From Phyllobacterium trifolii (lineage in GTDB: Bacteria; Pseudomonadota; Alphaproteobacteria; Rhizobiales; Rhizobiaceae), in NCBI RefSeq assembly GCF_014192095.1, contig NZ_JACHXN010000018.1:61350-125349 (forward strand): a stretch of DNA of 64,000 bases, given 5' to 3'. Position numbers and translations under genes: made by a program. A model generated the notes under the pieces. It saw only the letters and a program-made list of their open reading frames with translations. It was not told the origin of the DNA and ran no database searches. Below are positions 55,638 to 63,937 of this stretch, piece after piece; the first letter of the stretch is position 1; each line of letters starts with the position of its first letter.

Positions 55638-56483
55638 ATGAGGCCAGTACAGCAGAATAGGCGCATGCGCGGACGCGGTAACAATAATAACCGCAGCAAA
55701 GGTCCCAACCCATTGTCCCGTAACTACGAGAGCAACGGCCCCGATGTCAAAATCCGGGGGAATGCTCAGCACGTCGCCGAAAAATATACCACTCTTGCAC
55801 GGGATGCACAGAGTGCCGGTGACCGCGTGATGGCTGAAAACTATCTCCAGCACGCCGAGCACTATAATCGAATCATTCTTGCGGCTCAGGCTCAGGCGCC
55901 TGTCCAGTATCAGCGCGATGATCAGGATCAGGATCAGGACGATGAGAACGGCTATGACGATGATGGCATGAACAATGGCAACGGCAACGGCAACGATACC
56001 GATCGTCAGGAAGTTCCTGAACGCCAGGAGTTCTCGCAGCGCCAGGATCGTCAGCAGCGTCAAGATCGCCAGGACCGGCCGGAGCGTCAAGATCGCCCGG
56101 AACGTCAGGATCGCCGCGACCGGCAAGACCGGCAAGAACGTGTGATGCATCAGCCGATCAACGGCAGCGGACCACAGCCAATCATTCAGGGTACACCCGC
56201 CGAAGTCGTTTATGACGACGACACGGTCAGCCAGCGTCAACCCCAACCTCAGCCACAGGTCCAGCCGGTTGAAAATGGCACTGCTGCGGCACCCGAGGCA
56301 GAGGCTGCCGAAGCAAAGCCAGCGCGTCGCGCACCACGTGGCCGCAGACCAGCCCGGCCGCGCGTCACCGAGGAAAATGGTGCTGAAGCAAGTGCTGCTC
56401 CGGACACCGCCAACGATCTGTCGCCAGCCGGCATCGTTGCCGAGGTGAAGAAGCGCCGGACAGCGGTCGAATCCGACGTTTGA
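55638..56483 (+). CDS. DUF4167 domain protein
   Basis: A 281-residue protein. The conserved domain is at the N-terminus (about 1-80): RMRGRGNNNNRSKGPNPLSRNYESNGPDVKIRGNAQHVAEKYTTLARDAQSAGDRVMAENYLQHAEHYNRII. Next comes an acidic stretch (DDQDQDQDDENGYDDD), then about 12 repeats of short Arg/Gln/Asp/Glu units such as RQDR and RPER, and an Ala/Pro/Arg-rich tail. Function unknown; the basic N-terminus hints at nucleic-acid binding. Typical alphaproteobacterial neighbour of prmC and clpB. Confidence 0.87.
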   Translation: MRPVQQNRRMRGRGNNNNRSKGPNPLSRNYESNGPDVKIRGNAQHVAEKYTTLARDAQSAGDRVMAENYLQHAEHYNRIILAAQAQAPVQYQRDDQDQDQDDENGYDDDGMNNGNGNGNDTDRQEVPERQEFSQRQDRQQRQDRQDRPERQDRPERQDRRDRQDRQERVMHQPINGSGPQPIIQGTPAEVVYDDDTVSQRQPQPQPQVQPVENGTAAAPEAEAAEAKPARRAPRGRRPARPRVTEENGAEASAAPDTANDLSPAGIVAEVKKRRTAVESDV

Positions 56484-56511
56484 TCTTATTGATCTGAACG
56501 GATTGAAAATT

Positions 56512-56550
56512 GCGCCACTCGCAGGGAAGCCTGCGGGTGGCGGTTTGATT
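56512..56550 (+). terminator. Rho-independent terminator of the DUF4167 gene
   Basis: GCCACTCGCAGG (56514-56525) pairs with CCTGCGGGTGGC (56530-56541), one G-U pair, around the tetraloop GAAG, followed by TTTGATT. About 30 bases after the stop codon. Confidence 0.88.
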
Positions 56551-56590
56551 CCGGGAGGTCGTTGAGAAGTGTCAGATCCGAGGGACAAAG

Positions 56591-56806
56591 TTTGCCGGAT
56601 GGCAACGCTGCTGTGCGTGGTTCGACAAGCTCACCATGAGGGAGACGGGTGGGCTGCATGATAACCGGAGGCGTCATGACAGCCACACGACAACCGGCTC
56701 CGCGCGACAGACGTCAGCGCAGCAATCCTTGGCTCCCTGCAGCCCACCCGTCTCCCTCATGGTGAGCTTGTCGAACCACGCACAGCGGCAAATGCCATCC
56801 GGAAAA
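56591..56806. repeat. 216-base element with about 68-base terminal inverted repeats (family E)
   Basis: The left arm 56591-56658 and right arm 56738-56806 are near-perfect inverted copies with blocks CCGGATGGCA, CTGTGCGTGGTTCGACAAGC, TCACCATGAGGGAGACGG and GTGGGCTGCA. The 79-base centre shows no coding potential. It looks like a MITE or a REP-type composite; no target duplication was made out. Confidence 0.75.
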
Positions 56807-56882
56807 TCAGCAGCCTTGAAGCGTTCAATCTAAAAATAATCGTGGCTACTTATCCAACACCTCCAAACCTGACTTATTCTAG

Positions 56883-57117
56883 TCCCGTCCTTTCCACGGG
56901 AACTGCTTCCGGAGCCGTTCGAAGTGGGGAGAGGATCGGCGCCTCCGATGGCGGGTGACGGACCCGCTGTCCGGGGAAGTTCTGTCCAAGGGTTCCCTGC
57001 TGGTACTATGACCGGCGTGTGCTGGACGAGCACTTCGAAAGGGGCGCGTAGGCGACGCATGGAATATCGCAAATGGTATTCCCCGGTGCCGAGGCCTCCC
57101 AAGCGGAACGGACGGGA
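56883..57117 (+). ncRNA. Candidate structured RNA upstream of clpB, unassigned
   Basis: About 235 nt whose ends pair: TCCCGTCC (56883-56890) with GGACGGGA (57110-57117), continued by TTCC (56892-56895) with GGAA (57105-57108). GGGAG (56927-56931) can pair with CTCCC (57096-57100) and CGGCGCC (56937-56943) with GGTGCCG (57085-57091). Local hairpins: GGAA/TTCC (56899), GCGGGT/ACCCGC (56951), GGGAA/TTCCC (56974), GTGCT/AGCAC (57019), GCGT/ACGC (57046), GGAATA/TATTCC (57061). TTCGAAGTG (56918-56926) also complements CACTTCGAA (57031-57039), a possible pseudoknot. Strand is uncertain. No tmRNA, RNase P, SRP or 6S signature recognised. Confidence 0.35.
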
Positions 57118-57130
57118 TCAAAAGACGCCG

Positions 57131-57190
57131 GACGGGCGGTCTTCGGATCGCATTTTATTCTACCAAGACGCGCTTCGACGACCGCCCGTC
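57131..57190. other. Long hairpin downstream of the candidate RNA
   Basis: GACGGGCGGTC (57131-57141) is perfectly complementary to GACCGCCCGTC (57180-57190), with a 38-base loop. It may end the candidate RNA or be a separate repeat. The following 57191-57297 holds nothing I can identify. Confidence 0.5.
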
Positions 57191-57297
57191 TTCCCAGCAT
57201 GCAAGCAATGGCCAGACTCCTAGGAGGGCGTGGCAAGGGTGGGGCTTTTTGTGCTAAAACAACAAGTCACAGGCAGTACAAAAGCTGGAATTCCGAT

Positions 57298-57327
57298 CTT
57301 GCAGGCTGCGGACAATATTCCCATATC
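57298..57327 (+). promoter_or_regulatory. Heat-shock (sigma-32/RpoH) promoter of clpB
   Basis: CTTGCAG (57298-57304) and TCCCATAT (57319-57326) with 14 bases between them match the CTTGAAA / CCCCATNT pattern at all but two or three positions. The expected start near 57333 gives a leader of about 90 bases. ClpB is a classic RpoH target, which supports the call. Confidence 0.65.
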
Positions 57328-57423
57328 TGCTTCGAGCGAATGGGTCTGCCTCTTGCAGGGGGCCCGTCACCAACACACCGTGCGATGCCGCTTGAAGGGT
57401 CGTTCGGGAAAAGGAGACACCAT

Positions 57424-60036
57424 ATGAACATTGAAAAATATACCGAGCGCGTCCGGGGGTTCATCCAGTCAGCACAGACCTTTGCCCTCTCATCCAACCA
57501 CCAGCAATTTGCACCCGAACATTTGTTGAAGGTCCTGGTCGATGACGAGGAGGGCCTTGCCGCATCCCTGATCGAGCGGGCAGGCGGGCGCATAGCTGAT
57601 GTACGCCTTGGCTTGCAGGCAGCACTCGATGCAATGCCGAAAGTAACCGGCGGCAACGGCCAGCTTTATCTTGCCCAGCCCTTGGCCAAGGTTTTCACGA
57701 CTGCAGAGGAACTGGCGCAGAAAGCTGGCGACAGTTTTGTTACTGTCGAACGGCTTCTGACTGCGATGGCCATTGAAAAGTCCGCCAAGACCGCGGACAT
57801 ATTGAACCGCGCCGGCGTGACCGCCGCGGGTCTCAATGCCGTCATCAACGACATCCGCAAGGGGCGGACCGCAGATTCGGCTTCAGCAGAAAACACCTAC
57901 GACGCCTTGAAGAAATATGCACGCGATCTCACCGCGGATGCACGTGCCGGGAAGCTCGATCCTGTCATTGGGCGCGATGATGAAATCCGCCGCACTATCC
58001 AAGTATTGTCGCGGCGCACCAAGAATAATCCAGTGCTGATTGGCGAGCCGGGCGTCGGCAAGACGGCAATTGCCGAGGGCCTTGCGCTGCGTATCGTCAA
58101 TGGCGATGTGCCTGAATCACTGAAAGACAAGCAATTGATGGCGCTCGATATGGGCGCTCTCATTGCCGGTGCGAAATATCGTGGTGAATTCGAGGAGCGG
58201 CTGAAAAGTGTGCTGTCCGAAGTCACTTCGGCGAATGGCGAGATCATCCTGTTCATCGACGAGATGCACACGCTTGTGGGCGCCGGCAAGGCCGAAGGCG
58301 CGATGGATGCCTCAAACCTGCTCAAGCCAGCCTTGGCGCGCGGCGAACTGCACTGCGTTGGCGCGACGACGCTCGACGAATATCGCAAACATGTCGAAAA
58401 AGATGCGGCGCTTGCCCGCCGGTTTCAGCCGGTGTTTGTCGATGAGCCGACGGTGGAAGATACCATCTCGATCTTGCGCGGCCTGAAGGAGAAATACGAG
58501 CAGCATCATAAAGTTCGAATTTCCGATTCGGCGCTTGTTGCTGCAGCGACACTGTCCAACCGCTACATCACCGACCGGTTCCTGCCCGACAAGGCGATCG
58601 ATTTGATCGATGAAGGCGCAGCACGGCTTCGCATGCAGGTCGATTCCAAGCCGGAAGAACTGGACGAGATCGACCGGCGTATCATGCAGTTGAAGATCGA
58701 ACGCGAGGCGCTGAAGGTCGAAAAAGACGACGCATCCCGAGATCGTCTTGAGCGGCTGGAGAAGGAACTCGCCGATCTGGAAGAACAGTCGACCGCGATA
58801 ACCAACACATGGCAGGCTGAAAAGCAGAAGCTCGGCCATGCGGCCGATTTGAAGCGGCAGCTTGACGATGCACGCAATGCGCTTGCATCTGCCCAGCGCA
58901 ACGGTGAATTCCAGAAGGCCGGCGAGCTTGCCTACGGGACGATCCCCCAGTTGGAAAAGCAGCTGGCGGAGGCCGAACAGCATGACGGTTCGACCTCGAT
59001 GGTCGAAGAAATCGTGACACCGGATCATATCGCTCAGGTTGTTTCGCGCTGGACTGGCATTCCTGTAGACCGGATGCTGGAAGGCGAACGTGAGAAGCTG
59101 TTGCGTATGGAGGATGAACTGGCCAAGCGGGTCGTCGGTCAGGGCGAAGCAGTTCAGGCTGTGTCGAAAGCCATTCGCCGCGCGCGTGCAGGCTTACAGG
59201 ATCCGAACCGGCCTATCGGCTCGTTCATCTTTCTTGGGCCAACAGGTGTCGGCAAGACGGAGCTGACGAAAACGCTGGCTTCATTCCTGTTCTCGGACGA
59301 GACGGCCATGGTCCGGCTGGACATGTCCGAATATATGGAAAAGCATTCGGTCTCGCGGCTGATCGGCGCGCCTCCCGGCTATGTCGGTTATGAAGAGGGT
59401 GGTGCTCTTACCGAGGCTGTCCGGCGCAGGCCTTATCAGGTGGTTCTCTTCGACGAGATCGAAAAGGCCCATCCGGATGTGTTCAACGTGCTTCTGCAGG
59501 TTCTTGACGATGGCCGTCTGACCGATGGTCAGGGGCGTACTGTCGATTTCCGCAACACGCTGATCATCATGACATCGAACCTCGGGGCCGAATACCTTGT
59601 CGGGCTGTCAGAGGGCCAGGATGTCGAGGAGGTTCGTGAAGAGGTGATGAACGTCGTCAAGGCTTCGTTCAGGCCGGAGTTCCTCAACCGTGTGGATGAG
59701 ATCATCCTGTTCCATCGGTTGCAGCGCAAGGAGATGGGCAAGATCGTGGCAATCCAGCTGCAGCATCTGCAGTCGCTTCTCACAGATCGCAAGATCGTTT
59801 TGAAGATCGATGAGGATGCAACGAACTGGCTGGCCGAGAAGGGCTACGATCCTGCCTATGGTGCGCGACCGTTGAAGCGCGTGATCCAGAAGGAAGTGCA
59901 AGACCCGCTGGCCGAAAGGATCCTGCTCGGCGAGATACTGGATGGCTCCACGGTCAAGATCACCGCTGGGTCGGACAGGCTGAACTTCAAGTCTGTTAAA
60001 TCCGCTCCCGAACGGGAAAAGAGTGAGGCCGCCTGA
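57424..60036 (+). CDS. clpB: ATP-dependent disaggregase ClpB
   Basis: An 870-residue AAA+ chaperone that rescues aggregated proteins with DnaK. Seen in order: N-terminal repeat domain (1-145), AAA-1 with Walker A GEPGVGKT at 207-214, the coiled-coil middle domain (about 410-520, rich in Leu/Glu/Lys), AAA-2 with GPTGVGKT at 605-612, and a C-terminal domain with [22 protein letters not shown] 57424 is preceded by AAGGAG; the frame is open far upstream but crosses the promoter. Regulated by heat shock as judged from the promoter. Confidence 0.98.
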   Translation: MNIEKYTERVRGFIQSAQTFALSSNHQQFAPEHLLKVLVDDEEGLAASLIERAGGRIADVRLGLQAALDAMPKVTGGNGQLYLAQPLAKVFTTAEELAQKAGDSFVTVERLLTAMAIEKSAKTADILNRAGVTAAGLNAVINDIRKGRTADSASAENTYDALKKYARDLTADARAGKLDPVIGRDDEIRRTIQVLSRRTKNNPVLIGEPGVGKTAIAEGLALRIVNGDVPESLKDKQLMALDMGALIAGAKYRGEFEERLKSVLSEVTSANGEIILFIDEMHTLVGAGKAEGAMDASNLLKPALARGELHCVGATTLDEYRKHVEKDAALARRFQPVFVDEPTVEDTISILRGLKEKYEQHHKVRISDSALVAAATLSNRYITDRFLPDKAIDLIDEGAARLRMQVDSKPEELDEIDRRIMQLKIEREALKVEKDDASRDRLERLEKELADLEEQSTAITNTWQAEKQKLGHAADLKRQLDDARNALASAQRNGEFQKAGELAYGTIPQLEKQLAEAEQHDGSTSMVEEIVTPDHIAQVVSRWTGIPVDRMLEGEREKLLRMEDELAKRVVGQGEAVQAVSKAIRRARAGLQDPNRPIGSFIFLGPTGVGKTELTKTLASFLFSDETAMVRLDMSEYMEKHSVSRLIGAPPGYVGYEEGGALTEAVRRRPYQVVLFDEIEKAHPDVFNVLLQVLDDGRLTDGQGRTVDFRNTLIIMTSNLGAEYLVGLSEGQDVEEVREEVMNVVKASFRPEFLNRVDEIILFHRLQRKEMGKIVAIQLQHLQSLLTDRKIVLKIDEDATNWLAEKGYDPAYGARPLKRVIQKEVQDPLAERILLGEILDGSTVKITAGSDRLNFKSVKSAPEREKSEAA

Positions 60037-60068
60037 GTGCGCCCTGCACAAAACAGCAAACAAAGGAG

Positions 60069-60095
60069 ATGGCCGCCATATAGCGGCCATTTTCA
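60069..60095 (+). terminator. Rho-independent terminator of clpB
   Basis: ATGGCCGC (60069-60076) pairs with GCGGCCAT (60083-60090) around a 6-base loop and is followed by TTTCAC, 33 bases after the stop. Confidence 0.8.
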
Positions 60096-60213
60096 CGTCC
60101 CGTTCATTCGATAAATGCAACGATAAAAGCCTATAGTCATTAACCATAAAGACAGGAAAATCGGTCATTTATGCTTAACGACAAGTTAGTGGCAGAAACC
60201 GGAAGCTGAAGGC

Positions 60214-61596
60214 ATGACGTCTTATCGTTCATTATTTGGAATTTTGTTGATTGCTTCAACAGGTGCTGTCGCTCCGTTCACCGCACAAGCCGCAGAAAGC
60301 ACTGTGCCCGTCGTCAACGATCAGGCTTCATATACCGTTGCGCAATGGTTCGAACCGCGCGAGCGGCGGCAAGCTTATCGATCCTATTTTGACGAGTATG
60401 GCCGTAAAATTACCGTGGATCGCCGCGGGCGGATCGTTTCGGTCGAAGAGGCGCAAACCAATCAGTCGAATGAGGGGACGGATTATTTTCCCGATGCGCC
60501 GCAAGATCCTTATGACACGGGTGCGATTTCGAATGATCCTTACGGCACGGCACTGCCTTCCGAGAGCGACTATGGCAGCGTCAACCGCGAACCTTTGCCG
60601 CCAGCCAATGGCGAATCGGATTTGCAGCCCACCGATCCGAACCTTGTCGAACCGGGTGCGCCGAGCGATGGCCTGACAGATGTTCCGCAGCAGGAGCAGA
60701 TACCGGTTCATCCGAACCCAGCACCGACGATAGAATTGCCGAAGGGACAGGGCGCGAAAGCCAAGATCGCCGCCATCCAGGTTCTGCTTGACCGGATTGG
60801 TGTGTCGCCAGGCGTTATCGATGGTCACAAGGGCGGGAACGTCGACAAGGCTGTTGCCGCTTTCGAGGAAATGACCGGACAACAGTTCGATCCTCTCAAT
60901 GAAGAAGGCATTAATGCCTCGTTGGAACAGACCGGCGGTCCGGCGTTCATGGCCTATACGATCACATCCGAAGATGCCGCTTATCCATTCGTTGCATCCA
61001 TTCCGGAAGATTACAGCCACAAGGCGCAACTGGAGCGCATGGCCTTCACATCAGTGACGGAAATGCTGGCCGAGCGGTTTCACATGGACGAGAACTATCT
61101 GAAAGAGATGAATCCCGGCGTGGATTTCAACACGCCAGGTGTTGCCATTCAGGTTGCAAATACCGGCCAGAATGCCGGCGGCGCCGTGACGCGTATCATT
61201 GCGGACAAGGGCCGCAAACAGGTCCGTGGATATAATGCCGAGGGGCGGCTGGTCGTTGCCTATCCGGCAACGATCGGGTCAACCGATACGCCATCGCCTT
61301 CGGGTACGGTGCAGGTCGAGCGGGTTGCTCTCAATCCGAATTATACCTACAACCCGAAAATCAACTTCAAGCAGGGCGAGAACAATTCGGTTTTGACGAT
61401 ACCGCCGGGACCGAACGGCCCTGTCGGGACCGTGTGGATCGCCTTGTCGAAGCCGACCTACGGGATTCACGGCACACCTGAGCCGTCAAAGATCGGCAAG
61501 ACGAACAGTCATGGTTGTGTGCGCCTGACCAATTGGGACGCGACGGAACTGTCGAAGCTCGTTCAGAAGGGCGTAACAGTCGAATTCCAGGAGTAG
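60214..61596 (+). CDS. L,D-transpeptidase (YkuD domain) with signal peptide
   Basis: A 460-residue exported enzyme. The signal peptide ends near TAQA-AES (residues 23-28). A Pro/Asp/Glu-rich linker (about 90-170), a peptidoglycan-binding-like helical segment (KIAAIQVLLDRIGVSPGVIDGHKGGNVDKAVAAFEEMTGQQF) and a LysM-like stretch (MLAERFHMDENYLKEMNPG) follow. The C-terminal YkuD domain carries HGTPEPSKIGKTNSHGCVRL with His433 and Cys435. It would crosslink peptidoglycan or attach proteins to it. Convergent with the M23 peptidase, stops 3 bases apart. Confidence 0.92.
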   Translation: MTSYRSLFGILLIASTGAVAPFTAQAAESTVPVVNDQASYTVAQWFEPRERRQAYRSYFDEYGRKITVDRRGRIVSVEEAQTNQSNEGTDYFPDAPQDPYDTGAISNDPYGTALPSESDYGSVNREPLPPANGESDLQPTDPNLVEPGAPSDGLTDVPQQEQIPVHPNPAPTIELPKGQGAKAKIAAIQVLLDRIGVSPGVIDGHKGGNVDKAVAAFEEMTGQQFDPLNEEGINASLEQTGGPAFMAYTITSEDAAYPFVASIPEDYSHKAQLERMAFTSVTEMLAERFHMDENYLKEMNPGVDFNTPGVAIQVANTGQNAGGAVTRIIADKGRKQVRGYNAEGRLVVAYPATIGSTDTPSPSGTVQVERVALNPNYTYNPKINFKQGENNSVLTIPPGPNGPVGTVWIALSKPTYGIHGTPEPSKIGKTNSHGCVRLTNWDATELSKLVQKGVTVEFQE

Positions 61597-61599
61597 GGT

Positions 61600-63552
61600 T
61601 CAGCCGCTGGCAGCGACCTTGGTCCCCTTCGCTTCGTCATCCTTAAGAAGCTGATCGATACGTTCACGCTCGCGCTTGAATGCGACCAGATCATCGCCGC
61701 CAAGTTCACCGCCGCTCGGAAGGCGGATGCGCATCGGATCGACTTTGGAACCGTTGACGATCACCTCGTAGTGCAAATGCGGGCCAGTCGAAAGCCCGGT
61801 TGATCCGAGGTAACCTATAACCTGGCCCTGCCGCACCTTCGCACCCGGGATCACGCCGCTGGCTATAGCGTTCTGATGTGAATAGCTGCTTTCATAACCG
61901 TTGGAATGGCGAATAAGCGTCTGGTTGCCATAGCCGTTGGTCCAACCCGCTCGTTCGACGACACCATTGCCTGCAGCGATGATTGGCGTTCCACGCGGAG
62001 CTGACCAGTCCACACCCGTATGCATGCGGGAATAACCAAGGATGGGATGACGCCGCATGCCGAAGGGTGAACGGAAGATGCCGTTCGGTACCGGTTTACG
62101 CAGTAGGAACTGCTTGGAGCTCTTTCCGTCCTCGTCGTAATAGTCGGTGTTGCCGTCCTTGCTGTGGAACCGGTAGAATTTTTTCAGGTCGCCGCCAAAA
62201 TTGGCGGCAACGTAGAGAATTTCCGAATCGTCGCCGGCCTTCTCCGAATCCGCCGGAAGAGAGAACAGCGCTTCCAATTCATCGGTCGGCGATAGCTGCG
62301 ACTGGAAATCGACATCCGAAGCAAGCATCCTGATGAGCTGTTTGATCATCTGGTCCGTCATGCCATAGGCGACACCGGCGCGGTAGATGCCGTCATAGAT
62401 AGTGGGCAAATCTTCAGTCCGGCGTGAAACCGGGGGATTGTCGTCGAATGCGACCTGTAGGCCAGGTGTCATCTCCGGTTCGTCCGCCGGGACATATTGG
62501 TCGCGGTCGTTGAGGGCGATCGTCAGGACATGCGTACTTCCATTATAGACGCTGGCCCGCATGATCCTGTCGGTATTGTTCCGGGACTCGATTCCAAGCC
62601 GTAATACGCTGCCGCTTTTCAAACGCGGCGAGTTCAGCAGCTTGGCGATGGCCTCCGACATGCCAGTAGCGTCGCCATTCTCGTAGCCCGCATCATTGAG
62701 TGCAGCCAGAATATCCTTGTCACTGCGGAACGGAATGAGTTCTTCCGAATAACCGGCACTCTCGGCGTCCTCGGACAGCCGGGGAGAGACGCTGACATTT
62801 TCCTGAATGATTTTGACAGCAAGGGGACTGCGAAGATTATAAGGATCCTCATCTGTACCAAATCGCAGCGGGTCCACGTAATGGAGAGAAGCGACCTGAA
62901 TCGCTCCATCGGTCAGAAGTGAGCCAGTGTTGCGGACAACCTCTTCCACGTCATCCACACTCAGATCATCGGCGGGATCGTATTGCGCCGTCGCCAAGGG
63001 GAAATCCACGGTACGGAGGCTTACTTCGCTCTCCACCTTTGCGCCGTAGATCAGGCCTGTTTTCGGGGTCGGGTCCGTGCCCTCATTGGCTTCTGCGAAC
63101 ACGTCGAGCGGGTTGAAAGCGGGATAGCGACGATTCGTGTTGTGGACATCGGCGAGCGCGATGTGGACGAATTCGAACGGCATTGAACGAATGACGTCCC
63201 GCTCGCCATCCTTGAACATGGTTGAAACATCGAGCCGCCTGCGGTCGCGATTTTTCTGGATGGGTGTCGTTGCGGCGACGCGGGCGCCTTTGGTGACATC
63301 GGAATTGCCGCCCGGCGCAGGCATTGCATTGCGAGCCATCAATTCCGGCGGAGTTGCCAGCTGTTCGCGGCCATCAAGCGCTGCAAACAGGGCCACACCC
63401 ATCAATATGCTGGAAGTGATACCAGTAAGAAAGGTGCCGGCAAGCCATCGCGCCGAGATCTCACGCCGATCCGGCGGGCCACGACGGCCGTCCGTAATCA
63501 ACGGCGGCTCGTTGCCCGGATCGATTGATGAGTGCCCCTCGTACTCGTTCAT
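61600..63552 (-). CDS. M23-family metallopeptidase, membrane-anchored
   Basis: A 650-residue protein with one N-terminal membrane segment (about 36-60, WLAGTFLTGITSSILMGVALFAAL) and a long periplasmic region. The C-terminal M23/LytM domain (about 495-620) has FGMRRHPILGYSRMHTGVDWSAPRGTPI and STGPHLHYEVIVNG, carrying the HxxxD and HxH zinc ligands, so the catalytic site looks intact. It would cut peptidoglycan crosslinks. Between the anchor and the M23 domain lies about 430 residues without a family I can name. Tail-to-tail with the L,D-transpeptidase. Confidence 0.92.
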   Translation of the reverse strand: MNEYEGHSSIDPGNEPPLITDGRRGPPDRREISARWLAGTFLTGITSSILMGVALFAALDGREQLATPPELMARNAMPAPGGNSDVTKGARVAATTPIQKNRDRRRLDVSTMFKDGERDVIRSMPFEFVHIALADVHNTNRRYPAFNPLDVFAEANEGTDPTPKTGLIYGAKVESEVSLRTVDFPLATAQYDPADDLSVDDVEEVVRNTGSLLTDGAIQVASLHYVDPLRFGTDEDPYNLRSPLAVKIIQENVSVSPRLSEDAESAGYSEELIPFRSDKDILAALNDAGYENGDATGMSEAIAKLLNSPRLKSGSVLRLGIESRNNTDRIMRASVYNGSTHVLTIALNDRDQYVPADEPEMTPGLQVAFDDNPPVSRRTEDLPTIYDGIYRAGVAYGMTDQMIKQLIRMLASDVDFQSQLSPTDELEALFSLPADSEKAGDDSEILYVAANFGGDLKKFYRFHSKDGNTDYYDEDGKSSKQFLLRKPVPNGIFRSPFGMRRHPILGYSRMHTGVDWSAPRGTPIIAAGNGVVERAGWTNGYGNQTLIRHSNGYESSYSHQNAIASGVIPGAKVRQGQVIGYLGSTGLSTGPHLHYEVIVNGSKVDPMRIRLPSGGELGGDDLVAFKRERERIDQLLKDDEAKGTKVAASG

Positions 63553-63907
63553 ACTGTTAAGTGTTGATCCTGTCGCCGTTATAGACTGCGGGCTTATGAG
63601 ATTTTTCGGCGCTTGCCGACCAGCCTTGTACTGGTATGAAATCGATTGGGACGCAGTTTTGCCCTCCCAGCTTGCCTATGTCAACGCGCGGTCCCGCAAG
63701 CCTGTGCAAATGCTGCGTGGCGCAGAATGATAGATGGGACTGATCGTGTGGCATTGGAGCGAGCGCTATGCAGGGATTTGGGCATGTTTGTGGCCGATCC
63801 ATTCACATTTCAATTCGCTGGCTATATCCACGAGGAGCGACTTTGCATGTTAAAACCGCGTCCCAAAAGACTCTGTCATATTTTTCACAATTTCTTCAAA
63901 ATCGATG
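63553..63907. other. Gap upstream of the M23 gene and rRNA promoter
   Basis: 355 bases with no convincing gene. A minus-strand frame of 81 codons (63557-63802) has no recognisable domain or good ribosome-binding site and was left out. The M23 promoter presumably lies here. Confidence 0.5.
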
Positions 63908-63937
63908 TTGACAGGTTTGTTAGGTGGGGTCTATATA
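63908..63937 (+). promoter_or_regulatory. Probable rRNA-operon promoter reading out of the window
   Basis: A consensus TTGACA (63908-63913) and TATATA (63932-63937), 18 bases apart, followed by a GC-rich leader (GGCGGGGCGCCGCTGGCGG). The strong -35 plus GC-rich leader is the usual look of rrn promoters in this order. The 16S gene itself is outside, so the target is inferred. Confidence 0.5.

Noticed and set aside
56883..57117. tmRNA, RNase P RNA, SRP RNA or 6S RNA identity for the structured region
   Set aside because: No tag-peptide codons or T-arm with acceptor end, no GAAAGTCCGGG-type RNase P core, no SRP GGAAGGAAG-type loop, and the branched layout does not fit the 6S rod.
56924..57223. 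99-codon open frame over the structured region
   Set aside because: GTG start without a ribosome-binding site, Arg/Pro/Ser-rich translation without domain; the RNA-fold explanation accounts for more of the sequence.
57328..57423. ROSE-type RNA thermometer in the clpB leader
   Set aside because: No convincing U(U/C)GCU block opposite the ribosome-binding site could be placed.
63557..63802. 81-codon minus-strand open frame after the M23 gene
   Set aside because: No family, Pro/Cys/His-rich translation and it would occupy the M23 promoter region.
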